Source of the DNA: Bradyrhizobium monzae
GTDB taxonomy: Bacteria; Pseudomonadota; Alphaproteobacteria; Rhizobiales; Xanthobacteraceae
Direction of reading: 5' to 3'
Assembly: GCF_021458635.1 (NCBI RefSeq)
Contig: NZ_JAIRDQ010000002.1
Coordinates: 744,001-808,000 of the forward strand
Length of the DNA stretch: 64,000 nt
Part shown: piece by piece, positions 35,651 to 44,734 of the stretch
Layout of the letters: every line of letters starts with the position of its first letter
Numbering within the stretch: the first letter of the stretch is position 1
The notes under the pieces: generated by a model
What the model was told of the DNA's origin: nothing
Databases searched by the model: none
Seen by the model: the letters and a program-made list of their open reading frames with translations, nothing else
Made by a program: the position numbers and the translations under genes

Positions 35651-36628
35651 ATGACCAAGTCGCTGTTTCCCGGATTTGACGGGCTGATGACACTCTCCCG
35701 TCGCGAGGGCGTCGATGTGCGTCCGACGCTGCTGCGGGTGCTGACTGACCTCTATGTCCAGGCGCCCACCCACAGCGAGGACGAGCAGCGGCAATTCGTC
35801 GAGCTCGCCACGCGGCTGATCGACCAGGTCGACGATGCAACGCGCGCCGCCGTCAAGGCGCGGCTCGCGATCTATCCGCAGACGCCCATTCCAGTGCTGC
35901 AGAAGCTCGGGCTGGTCGCAGCGCAGGAAGGCCGCAGGGTGCCGCTCGCGCGCGAAATCCCGCGGCCTGCGTCCGCCCCCTCGCCCGCCCGCGCGCCGAC
36001 CGACGCCGAGCAGCGCATGGCCGCCAACATGGCGATGCAGCCGAAGGAAGCGGCCGAGATCCACGACATGTTCTTCGGCGCCGATGCGAGCCAGCGCGCG
36101 CTGATCCTGCATAATCTGGCGCAGACGCCGTTGAAGGCCGCACCGCGGATTCCGACCGTGCACAGCAAGCGCGCGATCCAGATCCTGGAGATGGCGGCGA
36201 TCGCGGGCGATATCGAGAGTTTCATCTACGAGCTCGGTGATACCCTGATCCTGCCCTCGCGCGTCGCAGCAGAGATCGTCGACGATGCCGGCGGCGAAGC
36301 GCTTGCGGTGGCCGCCCGCGCACTCGACATGCCGAGCCCGAACTTCCAGCGCATCCTCTTGTTCTTCAAGCCGGAGATCGGCAACTCGGTGGATTCGGTC
36401 TACCGGCTGTCGCGCCTCTACGACCGCCTCAGCGACCGCGCCGCGCTGGTGATGCTCGCCGCCTGGCGCGGCTCGACACTCGCCGTCACGCGCGCAAAAT
36501 ATCAGCCATCGCTGCATGACAGCGACCGCCAGCGCGCGCGCGGCGCGACCGGCCAGACGCGGCCAAACGTGCAGCCCGGCTCGAGCCCGGCCGTGCGCAC
36601 GGGCAGCGGCGGATCGACGGAGCGCTGA
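35651..36628 (+). CDS. DUF2336-domain protein
   Basis: 325 residues from the ATG at 35651 (MTKSLFPGFDGLMTLSRREG). DUF2336 is a helical repeat domain; here it covers most of the chain (VLTDLYVQAPTHSEDEQRQF, VELATRLIDQVDDATRAAVK, LGDTLILPSRVAAEIVDDAG). A Pro/Ala-rich linker near 120-140 and a Gly/Ser/Arg-rich tail frame it. The longer start at 35552 would put the CtrA-like box inside the gene. DUF2336 proteins are widespread in Rhizobiales and of unknown mechanism. It is monocistronic, ending before a REP-like palindrome. Confidence 0.83.
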   Translation: MTKSLFPGFDGLMTLSRREGVDVRPTLLRVLTDLYVQAPTHSEDEQRQFVELATRLIDQVDDATRAAVKARLAIYPQTPIPVLQKLGLVAAQEGRRVPLAREIPRPASAPSPARAPTDAEQRMAANMAMQPKEAAEIHDMFFGADASQRALILHNLAQTPLKAAPRIPTVHSKRAIQILEMAAIAGDIESFIYELGDTLILPSRVAAEIVDDAGGEALAVAARALDMPSPNFQRILLFFKPEIGNSVDSVYRLSRLYDRLSDRAALVMLAAWRGSTLAVTRAKYQPSLHDSDRQRARGATGQTRPNVQPGSSPAVRTGSGGSTER

Positions 36629-36683
36629 GGCACTCTCGTTCAAACGCTGACGCTGAGCGTGAGGCGCGCGACGCGCCCGAGCT

Positions 36684-36770
36684 CGTCATTGCGAGGAGCT
36701 CTTGCGACGAAGCAATCCAGAGTCCCTCCGCGGACAGAGCCTGGATTGCTTCGCTGCGCTCGCAACGACG
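36684..36770. repeat. REP-like palindrome, copy 2 (GAGGAGCTC variant)
   Basis: Begins CGTCATTGCGAGGAGCTCTT and ends GCTGCGCTCGCAACGACG. The left arm carries the extra GAGCTCTTGCGACG segment shared with copy 3, so the arms are only partly complementary. It lies between the convergent DUF2336 and DUF1491 genes. Confidence 0.93.
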
Positions 36771-36780
36771 GTGGCCCTGG

Positions 36781-37125
36781 TTACGTCTTCGCCAGTTCCA
36801 GAAAATGCCGGCCAGCGCGATCCTCGGTCTCGACGATCCAGGCATCCGGATCGAAGCGAAGCTCCTTGGTCAGGCGCTCTTCCACCGTAGGCTCCGGCAT
36901 CGGCTGCGCCGCCGCTGGCACAAAGAAGCGGTCGACCGGCCGGCCGTCGTCATAGACGGTCTGCGGCGCCGGCACGTAAAGCATCGCGTTGCCGTCGAGC
37001 AGCGACACCTTGACGAACACCGCCCCCGCCTCCTCGGCACCGCGATGACGCACGGCGCCGAACACACCCTCGGTCTGGCATCGGCGCAAGTAAGCTGAGA
37101 CCCAGATATTTGATTTCAAACGCAT
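36781..37125 (-). CDS. DUF1491-family protein
   Basis: 114 residues from the ATG at 37125 (MRLKSNIWVSAYLRRCQTEG). The family blocks are GAVFVKVSLLDGNAMLYVPA, DRFFVPAAA and FDPDAWIVETEDRAGRHFLE. It is a small soluble protein found mainly in alphaproteobacteria, with unknown function. It is convergent with the DUF2336 gene and follows the peptidoglycan-binding protein gene by 63 bases on the same strand. Confidence 0.88.
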   Translation of the reverse strand: MRLKSNIWVSAYLRRCQTEGVFGAVRHRGAEEAGAVFVKVSLLDGNAMLYVPAPQTVYDDGRPVDRFFVPAAAQPMPEPTVEERLTKELRFDPDAWIVETEDRAGRHFLELAKT

Positions 37126-37188
37126 GAGCACACGATAGGTCAGCGCCGCAAGCAGCGCCAGCCTTGAGGTCTCGCAAAGCGCCGACGC

Positions 37189-37908
37189 TTATTCGACGGG
37201 ATGGCCGATCGCGGCGGCGAGCTCGCGCAGCAGGCGGTCCGACACCTGGCCGGTGACGGGCATCTTGTGCTGGCGCTCGAACGTCTGGATCGCCGACTGG
37301 GTCTCGCCGCTCATCGAGCCAGTGATCTTCAAATTCCCGTAGCCGTATTCGGACAGCGCGCGCTGCACGCCGGAAAGGCGACGCGCCGCGGGACTTTGCT
37401 GCGCCGGGATCGGCGCCGGCGGCCGCGCGACGGCCACCGCGGACGGTGCCGGCGTGGGTGTCGTGGCCTTGATGACCAGATTGGTCATGGGATCACCCGC
37501 GCGCGGCGTCGAGGCCGTCGTCTCGGCGGGCTTCTCCGGCGCTTTCTCTGCCGGTTTCGGCTCGACGCGAAACTCGGTTGCTTTTGGTTCGAGCGGCGAG
37601 GTATCGGCGCCGACGGGACGCGGGCGCGGCATGAGGTTCGACAGCGACGCGGACGACGGCGCAGGAAGGTTGATCACGGTGCCGAACATCGGCGCCGGAT
37701 GCCGGCCGGTCTGCAGGAACAGTGCGTTCGCAACGATGGCGCTGATGGCGGCGGCGGCGACGAGGCCGGCCAGCGTGTCCTTGGGGCTGTGCAGGAGCAC
37801 GCGCATCACGAGATTGCGCTCGGTCTCGACATCCACGACCGCGGCCTTGACACCCTTGGCGCCACGGCGGCGCGGAACAGCTTCGTCCTTTGCAGACTTT
37901 CTAGGCAC
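37189..37908 (-). CDS. membrane-anchored peptidoglycan-binding-domain protein
   Basis: 239 residues. A basic cytoplasmic start (MPRKSAKDEAVPRRRGAKG), one membrane segment (TLAGLVAAAAISAIVANALF), a long Pro/Ala/Glu linker and a C-terminal peptidoglycan-binding domain (about 175-235): SGVQRALSEYGYGNLKITG, GETQSAIQTFERQHKMPVTG and VSDRLLRELAAAIG. It would tether the membrane to the wall. Its ATG overlaps the end of the PAS kinase gene by 8 bases, so the kinase and this wall-binding protein are translationally coupled, which hints at an envelope-linked signalling unit. Confidence 0.87.
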   Translation of the reverse strand: MPRKSAKDEAVPRRRGAKGVKAAVVDVETERNLVMRVLLHSPKDTLAGLVAAAAISAIVANALFLQTGRHPAPMFGTVINLPAPSSASLSNLMPRPRPVGADTSPLEPKATEFRVEPKPAEKAPEKPAETTASTPRAGDPMTNLVIKATTPTPAPSAVAVARPPAPIPAQQSPAARRLSGVQRALSEYGYGNLKITGSMSGETQSAIQTFERQHKMPVTGQVSDRLLRELAAAIGHPVE

Positions 37909-39763
37909 TTTTCTTCACCAGAGCAGGTTGGTCCTGAGGTCGGTCTTGAAGTTCCTGGCGCAGCACCGGCGTCAGCGTCGCGATCTTGCTCTCCGCGGGC
38001 TTTGCTTGCGGCGGCGTGTAGACCAGCGGCAGCTTGACCGTGATAGCGGTGCCCTCGCCGAGCTTGCTTTGTACCGTCAATTCGCCGAGATGCAACGCCA
38101 CAAGGCTCTTCACGATCGACAATCCGAGACCAGTGCCTTCGTGACGACGCTGATAGGTCTTGCCGCACTGGAAGAACGGCGAGCCGATGTGCTTGAGGTC
38201 GTCGGGCGCGATGCCGACCCCGGTGTCGCTGATGCGTAGCGTCAGCTGCGAGGCGGAGGCCGACGCAGTTACGGTGACCTGACCGCCACGCTCGGTGAAC
38301 TTGACGGCGTTGGCGACGAGGTTGAGCACGATCTGCTTGAAGGCCCTGGGATCGCCGGTCATCACAGGCAGATCCTGGGGCGCATCGGTGATGAGATCGA
38401 TGCCGTTCTCGCGCGCCTTGAGCGCCAGCAGGTTGCAGCAATGCGTCAGCGAGGCGCGTGGCGCGAACGGCTCCGACGCAATCTCGAAATTGCCCGACTC
38501 CATCTTCGACATGTCGAGGATGCCGTTGACGACCGACAGCAGATGCTGGCCGGACGCGTTGATCAGCTCGGCATATTCCTTGCGCTGGCTGGCTGCCAGC
38601 ATCAGGGTCTGCTCCTGCGCGATCATCTCCGAGAAGCCGATGATGGCGTTGAGCGGTGTGCGCAGCTCATGGCTCATGGTAGCGAGGAAGCGCGTCTTGG
38701 CGGCGTCAGCGGCTTCCGCCGCGCTGCGGGCCTGATCGAGCGCCTCCTCGGACAGCTTGCGATCGGTGACGTCGCGCATCACGCCGACGACTTCGGCCTC
38801 ACGCGTGAGATCGCGGCCCAGATCCTGATCGAGCGGCCGGCAGCGCATCTCGACCCAGATGAAATCGACCTGACCGCGCTCGGAACCGGTGGGCTCGCGC
38901 CGCAGCCGGAATTCGACGCTGCGCACGTCGCCGCGCGCGGCATCGGAAAGCGCCGTGAGATAGGCCGGGCGATCCGCGACATGGACGCGGTCGAACAGGC
39001 CATGGCCGAGCAATTGCGCCACCGGCATGCCGAGCATGGCTTCCGCGGCTTGCGAGATGAATTGCACCGCGCCGTTGCGCTGATGCCGCGAGATGACGTC
39101 GCTCATGTTGCGCGCGAGCAGGCGATAGCGCTCCTCCTCGCGCGACAGCAGGGTAACGCTGGTGCGTGCGAGCGACTCGGCGCCGAAGGCGAGGCCCGCG
39201 GCATAGAGCGTTGCGGAAGCGACGCCGAACGCCATCATCACACCGCGTTGCGCGGCGCCGACATGTTCGGACGGCAACCAGCCGAACTGGCTCACGAGGA
39301 TCAATATCGCGGCGCAGGACAGGGCCAGCAACGAGGCAAAGGCCGCGACGCGGCGCGACGCCGACAGCGCGGCTTCGAGGGGAACCACGACCAGCCAGAT
39401 CGCTGCGAATGATTCGATGCCGCCGGTCGTGCTCGCGATCGCCATGATCAGGCCGGCGAGCGCCAGCGACGATAGCACATGGGCACCTTCATAGCGTCCG
39501 GTGCGCGACAGGAACCAGGACAGCATGATCGGTGCGATCAGCCAGGCGAAAGCGGCGACCTCGATCGCGCTCGGCGCGCCACGCAGGACGAGATAAACCG
39601 GAAATGCGGCAAAAGCGGCCAGGCTTCCGAGAAGCCGCGGCGCCATGAAAGCTCGGTGGCGTGCACGCATCAGCGCATCGTAACGCGCGGAGGGATGCAG
39701 CAGTGCATCGAGACAATCGCGGATGATACTCAAAACTGTCACGGGTCTCGCGCTTCGGCTCAA
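37901..39763 (-). CDS. membrane PAS-domain sensor histidine kinase (PleC/DivJ-like layout)
   Basis: About 620 residues from a TTG at 39763 (a GTG at 39742 is also possible). About six membrane segments (FMAPRLLGSLAAFAAFPVYL, VAAFAWLIAPIMLSWFLS, VLSSLALAGLIMAIAST, FASLLALSCAAILILVS, GVMMAFGVASATLYAAGL) lead to a PAS domain (about 210-330, LLARNMSDVISRHQRNGAV, MRDVTDRK). The kinase core has FLATMSHELRTPLN with His365, N-box LVANAVKF, G1 DTGVGIAPDD and G2 GTGLGLSIV. The HELRTPLNAIIGFSEM block and multi-span sensor recall the cell-cycle kinases PleC and DivJ, but I do not assign a name. No response regulator adjoins it. Confidence 0.88.
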   Translation of the reverse strand: MSRSARPVTVLSIIRDCLDALLHPSARYDALMRARHRAFMAPRLLGSLAAFAAFPVYLVLRGAPSAIEVAAFAWLIAPIMLSWFLSRTGRYEGAHVLSSLALAGLIMAIASTTGGIESFAAIWLVVVPLEAALSASRRVAAFASLLALSCAAILILVSQFGWLPSEHVGAAQRGVMMAFGVASATLYAAGLAFGAESLARTSVTLLSREEERYRLLARNMSDVISRHQRNGAVQFISQAAEAMLGMPVAQLLGHGLFDRVHVADRPAYLTALSDAARGDVRSVEFRLRREPTGSERGQVDFIWVEMRCRPLDQDLGRDLTREAEVVGVMRDVTDRKLSEEALDQARSAAEAADAAKTRFLATMSHELRTPLNAIIGFSEMIAQEQTLMLAASQRKEYAELINASGQHLLSVVNGILDMSKMESGNFEIASEPFAPRASLTHCCNLLALKARENGIDLITDAPQDLPVMTGDPRAFKQIVLNLVANAVKFTERGGQVTVTASASASQLTLRISDTGVGIAPDDLKHIGSPFFQCGKTYQRRHEGTGLGLSIVKSLVALHLGELTVQSKLGEGTAITVKLPLVYTPPQAKPAESKIATLTPVLRQELQDRPQDQPALVKKSA

Positions 39764-39823
39764 TCGTCTTTGAAGACGTGCCGGAACGCCTCCTTGTCGT
39801 TAAGCCAACGTGTCAGAGCGACC

Positions 39824-39838
39824 TTAAACGAGTGCTAA
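39824..39838 (-). promoter_or_regulatory. weak CtrA-like box upstream of the PAS kinase
   Basis: TTAA at 39824-39827, seven bases, then CTAA at 39835-39838: one mismatch from TTAA-N7-TTAA, about 60 bases upstream of the leftward kinase gene. A second TTAA lies at 39800. Suggestive only. Confidence 0.3.
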
Positions 39839-40000
39839 GGCAATCCGGCCCGGGGCCCGACACCGCGTCATCGCGGAGATTTTTAGACGATTTGGCGATG
39901 TCATCATCGGGGATGGTGAACACAGGGTTTCGCCGTCCCCTTCATGGTTTCGAATTGGTGGACGAGCGGGGCCGGAGCATCGCGGGCGCCCGCATCAATC

Positions 40001-40047
40001 GAAAATTTACGAGACCGCAATGTTCGAAGATTATTGCGTAAATTTTC
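40001..40047. promoter_or_regulatory. 11-base inverted repeat GAAAATTTACG...CGTAAATTTTC
   Basis: GAAAATTTACG at 40001-40011 and CGTAAATTTTC at 40037-40047 are exact reverse complements, 25 bases apart. The AT-rich arms stand out in a GC-rich genome. It lies in the 390-base spacer between the PAS kinase and the DUF5330 gene; nothing else in that spacer looks coding. Confidence 0.55.
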
Positions 40048-40153
40048 CGCGAATTAAGCGGAAGGCAATCACTTGCGATTTATCGAGAGTTGCCAGGTCC
40101 GGCGCGTTCTGCGGGAATCGCCGCAGGCCAGATCTAACGTACAGGTTCGCAAG

Positions 40154-40582
40154 ATGCGCTTTCTGCTCCGCATCACATTCTGGCTCGGGCTGGTGCTGGT
40201 GCTCCTGCCACGGGACAAGACGCCCGAATCGGACAAGCTGCCGCAGATCGGCGCTGCCGACGCGGTGCAGGCTGCGACCGCGGCCGTCTCCGACATGACC
40301 CAATTCTGCAAGCGCCAGCCGGCGGCCTGCGAGGTCGGTGGACAGGCCGCGACCATCATTGGCCAGCGGGCCCAGGACGGCGCGAAGAAGATCTACCAGA
40401 TCATCAACGACAAAAAAGAGCAGATCGAGAAGAACGAAAAGACCGACAAGAAGGCGCCCGACCACACCGGCTCGATCACGGTCGCCGGTGAGGGCGATGC
40501 CGCCGCGGCGGAAGCGCCGCGGAACACGCTGACCCAGGACGATCTCGCGCTGGAATGGCGCGGTCCGGAAGCGGCGAATTAG
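40154..40582 (+). CDS. DUF5330-type membrane-anchored protein (142 aa)
   Basis: The ATG at 40154 opens MRFLLRITFWLGLVLVLLP, an N-terminal anchor, then a helical segment AADAVQAATAAVSDMTQFC with CKRQPAACEVGGQAATI and a Lys/Glu-rich stretch (DKKEQIEKNEKTDKK). The TQFCKRQP...AC pair of Cys is the mark of DUF5330. A longer start at 40073 would add 27 polar residues before the anchor. It is probably anchored in the inner membrane and faces the periplasm. Function unknown. It is upstream of sufE-like on the same strand by 70 bases. Confidence 0.78.
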   Translation: MRFLLRITFWLGLVLVLLPRDKTPESDKLPQIGAADAVQAATAAVSDMTQFCKRQPAACEVGGQAATIIGQRAQDGAKKIYQIINDKKEQIEKNEKTDKKAPDHTGSITVAGEGDAAAAEAPRNTLTQDDLALEWRGPEAAN

Positions 40583-40652
40583 GGCCCAAATCCTATCGAT
40601 TTCGGCAGCCTGCATCCCTATATTAACGGGAAGCGGGAACCACGGGCCATCA

Positions 40653-41081
40653 ATGACTGCGATTGACGAGATCAGGGACAATTTCGAGCTTCTGGACGAC
40701 TGGGACGACCGCTACCGGTACGTCATCGAGCTCGGCCGCACCCTGGAACCGATGCCCGAGGCGGAACACTCGGCCGAGAACAAGGTGAATGGCTGCGTCA
40801 GCCAGGTCTGGCTCCAGAAGCTGGTCGATCGCGGCGATGGCGCGCCGATCCTGAAGTACCGCGGCGACAGCGACGCGCATATCGTGCGCGGGCTGGTTGC
40901 GATCGTGCTCGCGCTGTATTCCGGCCGCACGCCGCAGGAGATTCTTGCGACCGATGCGCTATCGGTGTTCGACGAGTTCGGCTTCCGCGACCATCTGACG
41001 CCGCAGCGCTCCAACGGCCTGCGCTCGATGGTCGAGCGGATCAAGACCGACGCGAAAGAAGCGCTCGCGGAAGCTTCTTAG
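40653..41081 (+). CDS. sufE: SufE-family cysteine desulfuration protein
   Basis: 142 residues. SufE accepts persulfide sulfur from SufS and enhances Fe-S cluster assembly. The signature NKVNGCVSQVWL holds the acceptor Cys48, with DDWDDRYRYVIELGRTL and EHSAENKV ahead of it and LRSMVERIKTDA near the end. Length matches the family (about 140). No suf operon is around it, so it is a stand-alone copy, as often in Rhizobiales. It ends two bases before a dispersed repeat. Confidence 0.93.
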   Translation: MTAIDEIRDNFELLDDWDDRYRYVIELGRTLEPMPEAEHSAENKVNGCVSQVWLQKLVDRGDGAPILKYRGDSDAHIVRGLVAIVLALYSGRTPQEILATDALSVFDEFGFRDHLTPQRSNGLRSMVERIKTDAKEALAEAS

Positions 41082-41082
41082 A

Positions 41083-41187
41083 CCCTCATGGTGAGGAGCG
41101 CGAAGCGCGTCTCGAACCATGCAGGCCCGCACCGTGCCTGCAGCCATCCTTCGAGACGCCCGCGTTGCGGGCTCCTCAGGATGAGGG
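41083..41187. repeat. dispersed inverted repeat (CCCTCATGGTGAGGAGC type)
   Basis: The ends CCCTCATGGTGAGGAGCGCG and GGGCTCCTCAGGATGAGGG are imperfect complements, and the interior repeats GCGTCTCGAA with TTCGAGACGC. It fills the gap between the convergent sufE-like and mucR-like genes. I recall this pattern from Bradyrhizobium intergenic regions. Confidence 0.85.
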
Positions 41188-41199
41188 CGGAGCGCGGGA

Positions 41200-41613
41200 C
41201 TACTTCCGCTTCCGCTGCTGCTGTCCCAGGCCCATCTTCTTCGCCAGTTGCGAACGCGCCACGGCGTAGTTCGGCGCGACCATGGGATAATCGGCCGGCA
41301 GGCCCCACTTCTCGCGATATTGCTCGGGCGTCATGCTGTACTGGGTACGCAGATGGCGCTTCAGCGACTTGAAGCGCTTGCCGTCTTCCAGGCACACCAG
41401 ATAGTCCGGCGCGATCGACTTCTTCAGCGAGACCGCAGGCTTTGCCGGTTCGAGCGGCGCTTCGACGCGGCCCGACGATACCCGCGTCAATGCGCCGTGC
41501 ACCTGGCTGATCAGGTTCGGAATCTCGGCGGCCGGCGTCGGGTTGTTGCTGACATAGGCCGAGACGATGTTCGCCGTCAGCTCGATGAAATTTTTAGCCC
41601 CAACATCCGACAT
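41200..41613 (-). CDS. MucR/Ros-family transcriptional regulator
   Basis: 137 residues from the ATG at 41613 ([20 protein letters not shown]), supported by AAAGAGG. The family blocks are [20 protein letters not shown] and [20 protein letters not shown], ending [14 protein letters not shown]. MucR/Ros proteins are zinc-finger regulators of exopolysaccharide and host interaction. In this copy the finger reads Cys74...Asp77...His87 but Gln91-Tyr92 where relatives have HisTyr or HisHis, so a zinc ligand is lost. A longer start at 41808 is unlikely. It may autoregulate. Confidence 0.93.
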   Translation of the reverse strand: MSDVGAKNFIELTANIVSAYVSNNPTPAAEIPNLISQVHGALTRVSSGRVEAPLEPAKPAVSLKKSIAPDYLVCLEDGKRFKSLKRHLRTQYSMTPEQYREKWGLPADYPMVAPNYAVARSQLAKKMGLGQQQRKRK

Positions 41614-41773
41614 GGGCTCGACCTCTTTCCAACGACTCCGTCGCACTGCATTGGCGGCGGCGAAGTATTCTCTGTCAACAATACGTTTGGCCGAAATACG
41701 ACGACTGGAAAATATGAACCGATTACTGATCTCGCGGCAACAATTGCGAGATTTACTTAGATACGGCGGGTCT

Positions 41774-42640
41774 TCAGCCGCGCTGGTCGAGATGGGCGCG
41801 CAGCTCATCGATCGAGGCGAAGCGCATCATGCCCTCCGGCATCTGCGCCTCGATCGAGCCGTCTGAATAAAGCGAATAGGCCATGCCGTCGACGATGCCG
41901 GATTTGAGCACCGTCACCGGCGGCTGCTCGGCCGGCGGCGGCTCGGGTACGGGCGGAGGTGCGGCGGGAGGCTGAGGAGCAGCAGGCTCGAAGGTCGACG
42001 CCGGCCGCAGCGGCGATGGGCGACGCGGTGCCGGCGGCTCCGGCGGGCGTGCGCGGTCGGCCTTCGGCCAGGCATCGTCGAAGCTCGCGGGCGGAACCTC
42101 AGGCGCTGCAGGTTCCGTGGGCTCGTCGTGCGGCGGGCTATCGGCGGCTTTCGCCTCGGCGCGCTCGCGCTCCTTGCGCGAGCTCGAGGCGAACATCAGG
42201 TTGCGCCGGCGTGGTGCTTCCGGAGTTGCGGGCGGCGGCGGAGGCACTTCCGGCTCGGCGGGTGCCTCGGCCCGCGGGCGATCGCGTGCCGGCGCTTCGG
42301 CGTGCCATGGTGGCACGGCAGGCGATGGCGGCGGCTCGACCCGCATTGCAGGAGCGGGCTCCGCCACAGGCGCGCCAGGCGCGGCGAGGCCCGGCGGCAG
42401 CACCGGCCTCACGCGAACCTCCGACGACGCGGCGATTCCGGCCAGACGGCGGGCGATGCCTCGCAACTCGAGCAGCACGATGTAGAGGCCGACCAGTAAC
42501 ATTCCGGAGCAGACGCCAATCGTGCCGCTCGTTATGAGCGTGCTGCCGAGGCTGAAATCCCTGATCGAATAGCCAAAAGCGACCGCAAGGAGGCCCGCCA
42601 CCACGGCGAATATCCCTACAATCAACAAAGCAAAGCTCAT
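41774..42640 (-). CDS. membrane protein with long Pro/Ala/Glu-rich cytoplasmic tail, hypothetical (288 aa)
   Basis: The ATG at 42640 gives [20 protein letters not shown] and a second segment ([20 protein letters not shown]), a two-span anchor like DUF308-type proteins. The rest is low-complexity Pro/Ala/Glu/Arg chain, followed by a small C-terminal domain [20 protein letters not shown] then [20 protein letters not shown]. That terminal module looks like a conserved ligand- or protein-binding patch. A longer start at 42676 is possible. It is convergent-adjacent to mucR, with their ends 160 bases apart on the same strand, and divergent from the GT39-like gene. Confidence 0.78.
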   Translation of the reverse strand: MSFALLIVGIFAVVAGLLAVAFGYSIRDFSLGSTLITSGTIGVCSGMLLVGLYIVLLELRGIARRLAGIAASSEVRVRPVLPPGLAAPGAPVAEPAPAMRVEPPPSPAVPPWHAEAPARDRPRAEAPAEPEVPPPPPATPEAPRRRNLMFASSSRKERERAEAKAADSPPHDEPTEPAAPEVPPASFDDAWPKADRARPPEPPAPRRPSPLRPASTFEPAAPQPPAAPPPVPEPPPAEQPPVTVLKSGIVDGMAYSLYSDGSIEAQMPEGMMRFASIDELRAHLDQRG

Positions 42641-42953
42641 CGAACACACCCCCGGCCGCGCATGCACGCGCGACACCCGTTACGCCACGATACCGTCATA
42701 CTGCGTTCCTCGCCAACGACCAATTGCCGGCGCCGTTCCTAAAGGGAGGGATATCAGAGACTTATTCACATTCCCTTCAGCAACGGTCCGCTAGCTCTAG
42801 TGTCACTCCGCGTTTCTGGAAATTGCTGCGTCGCATCAGGAATTTAGCCATAATGCCCAATTACTTGGTAATGGAACTGCGCTATAGGGATTCCGGGGAG
42901 CAGGCCCGCGCGCACCAGCAGGGCCAAGAGGGGATTCCGGGTCACCAATAGCC
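42641..42953. other. non-coding divergent control region
   Basis: The 313-base spacer between the leftward membrane protein gene and the rightward GT39-like gene. It is AT-richer than its surroundings (42770-42890) and presumably holds both promoters. No gene or clear repeat was seen. Confidence 0.45.
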
Positions 42954-44603
42954 ATGACATCCATCACAACTTCGGCGATCGACACGCCTTTCGGGCGCTC
43001 GGTTGAACGGACTTGCGACGACCTCGCCATGCTGGTGCTGGCTGCCGTCGCCGTCATCGCAGGCCTGACCTTCCGTGACTACGGGCTCGGCTGGGACGAC
43101 TACACCCATGCCGAATATGCCGACCTGCTGCTGCGCATGTACGGCTCCGGCTTCAGGGACACGTCTGCCCTCTCGTTCGCCAACCTCTATATGTATGGCG
43201 GTGGGTTCGACATGGTCGCGGCCCTGCTGCACAAGATTCTCCCGCTCGAGCTGTTCGAGACGCGACGCCTGGTCGGCGCGATCGTCGGCGTGATCGGGCT
43301 TGCGGTCACGTGGCGGCTCGGCCGTCGCATCGCCGGACCGCTGGCCGGTCTTGCCGCACTCCTGCTGCTCGCGCTCTGCCCGATCTTCTACGGCCACATG
43401 TTCATGAACCCGAAGGATGCGCCCTTCGCGGTGGCGATGATCATCCTGATGCTGGGCCTGGTCCGACTTGCCGAGGAATATCCGAACCCCTCGCCGCGCA
43501 CGATCCTGATCGTCGGCCTCGGTGCCGGCCTGTCGATCGGCTGCCGCGTCCTTGGCGGGCTCGCGCTGGTCTACGCGATGGCCGGCTTCATGCCGCTGTT
43601 CCTGGAAGAGTTGCGCACCGAGGGCGCGCGCGAGGCTATCAGGCGTTTCGCCCATGTCGTCTACGTGCTGCTGCCCGGCCTCGCGTTCGGCTATCTCGTG
43701 ATGGGCCTGATCTGGCCGTGGTCGATCATGGAGCCCGGCAATCCGTTCGAGGCCCTGACCTACTTCTCGCACTTCTTCGAGAAGCCCTGGAAGGAGATGT
43801 TCGACGGCGCGATCGTGTCCGTGCCCGACATGCCCTGGTCCTATCTGCCGACATTGTTCGCGCTGCAGCTGCCAGAAGTGATGCTGGTGCTGACGGCCGG
43901 CGCCGTGTTCAGCACCTTCGCGATGCTGACGCGTCGCGAAGTTCCGGCGCGACGCAAGACCATCATGCTGATGCTGACGCTGGCGGCCACCCTGCCGCTC
44001 GCGATCGCGATGGTGAAGCGTCCGGCGCTCTACAACGGCATCCGCCATTTCGTGTTCGTGATCCCGCCGATGGCGGTGCTCGGCGGCGTCGCCTTCGGCT
44101 GGACCATGGAGCGCCTGCGCGCCAACCACCGCGCCTGGCAGCCCGCCATGCTCGCCGTGTTCTGCTTCGGCCTGGCGCTGCCGCTCGCCGAGATGATCCG
44201 GCTGCACCCCTATCAATACACCCACTTCAACCACATCGCCGGCACCGTACGCGCCGCCGACGACCGCTTCATGCTGGACTATTGGGGCCTCGCGCTGAAG
44301 CAGGCCTCCGACGAACTGCGCGAGCAGCTGGTCGAGCGCCAGGAAGTGCCGCCGCGCAATCGCAAATGGAAGGTCGCGGTATGCGGTCCGCAGCGCCCGG
44401 CGCAGGTCGCGCTCGGCCCCGACTTCACCATCGGCTGGGATTCCAACGCGGCCGATTTCGCCATGACGCTCGGCGAATTCTACTGCAAGGGCCTGACCGC
44501 GCCCGTGCTGGTCGAGATCAAGCGCGACGACGTGGTGTTCGCCCGCGTCTACGACATCCGCGGCCGCAGCATTTCCAGCCTGCTGTCGATCCCGGCGCCG
44601 TAG
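42954..44603 (+). CDS. GT39/ArnT-like membrane glycosyltransferase
   Basis: 549 residues with around ten membrane segments and the GT-C layout: an early luminal acidic pair in DYGLGWDDYTHAEYADLL, then FYGHMFMNPKDAPFAVAMI, RTILIVGLGAGLSIGCRV and VMLVLTAGAVFSTFAML. It ends in a soluble domain (WKVAVCGPQRPAQVALGPDF). Such enzymes use polyprenyl-phosphate sugars to glycosylate lipids or proteins at the periplasmic face. The acceptor is unknown. The start has no clear ribosome binding site. It stands alone between two promoter regions. Confidence 0.85.
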   Translation: MTSITTSAIDTPFGRSVERTCDDLAMLVLAAVAVIAGLTFRDYGLGWDDYTHAEYADLLLRMYGSGFRDTSALSFANLYMYGGGFDMVAALLHKILPLELFETRRLVGAIVGVIGLAVTWRLGRRIAGPLAGLAALLLLALCPIFYGHMFMNPKDAPFAVAMIILMLGLVRLAEEYPNPSPRTILIVGLGAGLSIGCRVLGGLALVYAMAGFMPLFLEELRTEGAREAIRRFAHVVYVLLPGLAFGYLVMGLIWPWSIMEPGNPFEALTYFSHFFEKPWKEMFDGAIVSVPDMPWSYLPTLFALQLPEVMLVLTAGAVFSTFAMLTRREVPARRKTIMLMLTLAATLPLAIAMVKRPALYNGIRHFVFVIPPMAVLGGVAFGWTMERLRANHRAWQPAMLAVFCFGLALPLAEMIRLHPYQYTHFNHIAGTVRAADDRFMLDYWGLALKQASDELREQLVERQEVPPRNRKWKVAVCGPQRPAQVALGPDFTIGWDSNAADFAMTLGEFYCKGLTAPVLVEIKRDDVVFARVYDIRGRSISSLLSIPAP

Positions 44604-44734
44604 TCATTTTCTCCTGAAGCCGCAGCCCGCTCCATGCGGGCTACGCTGAACTGCCGCGCTTCATGCGCCTTGCTGCCGGCTTCACCCAAGACTAGGCTCC
44701 CTCCCCGCAACAACGAGGTTCGGAGAGATTTGCC

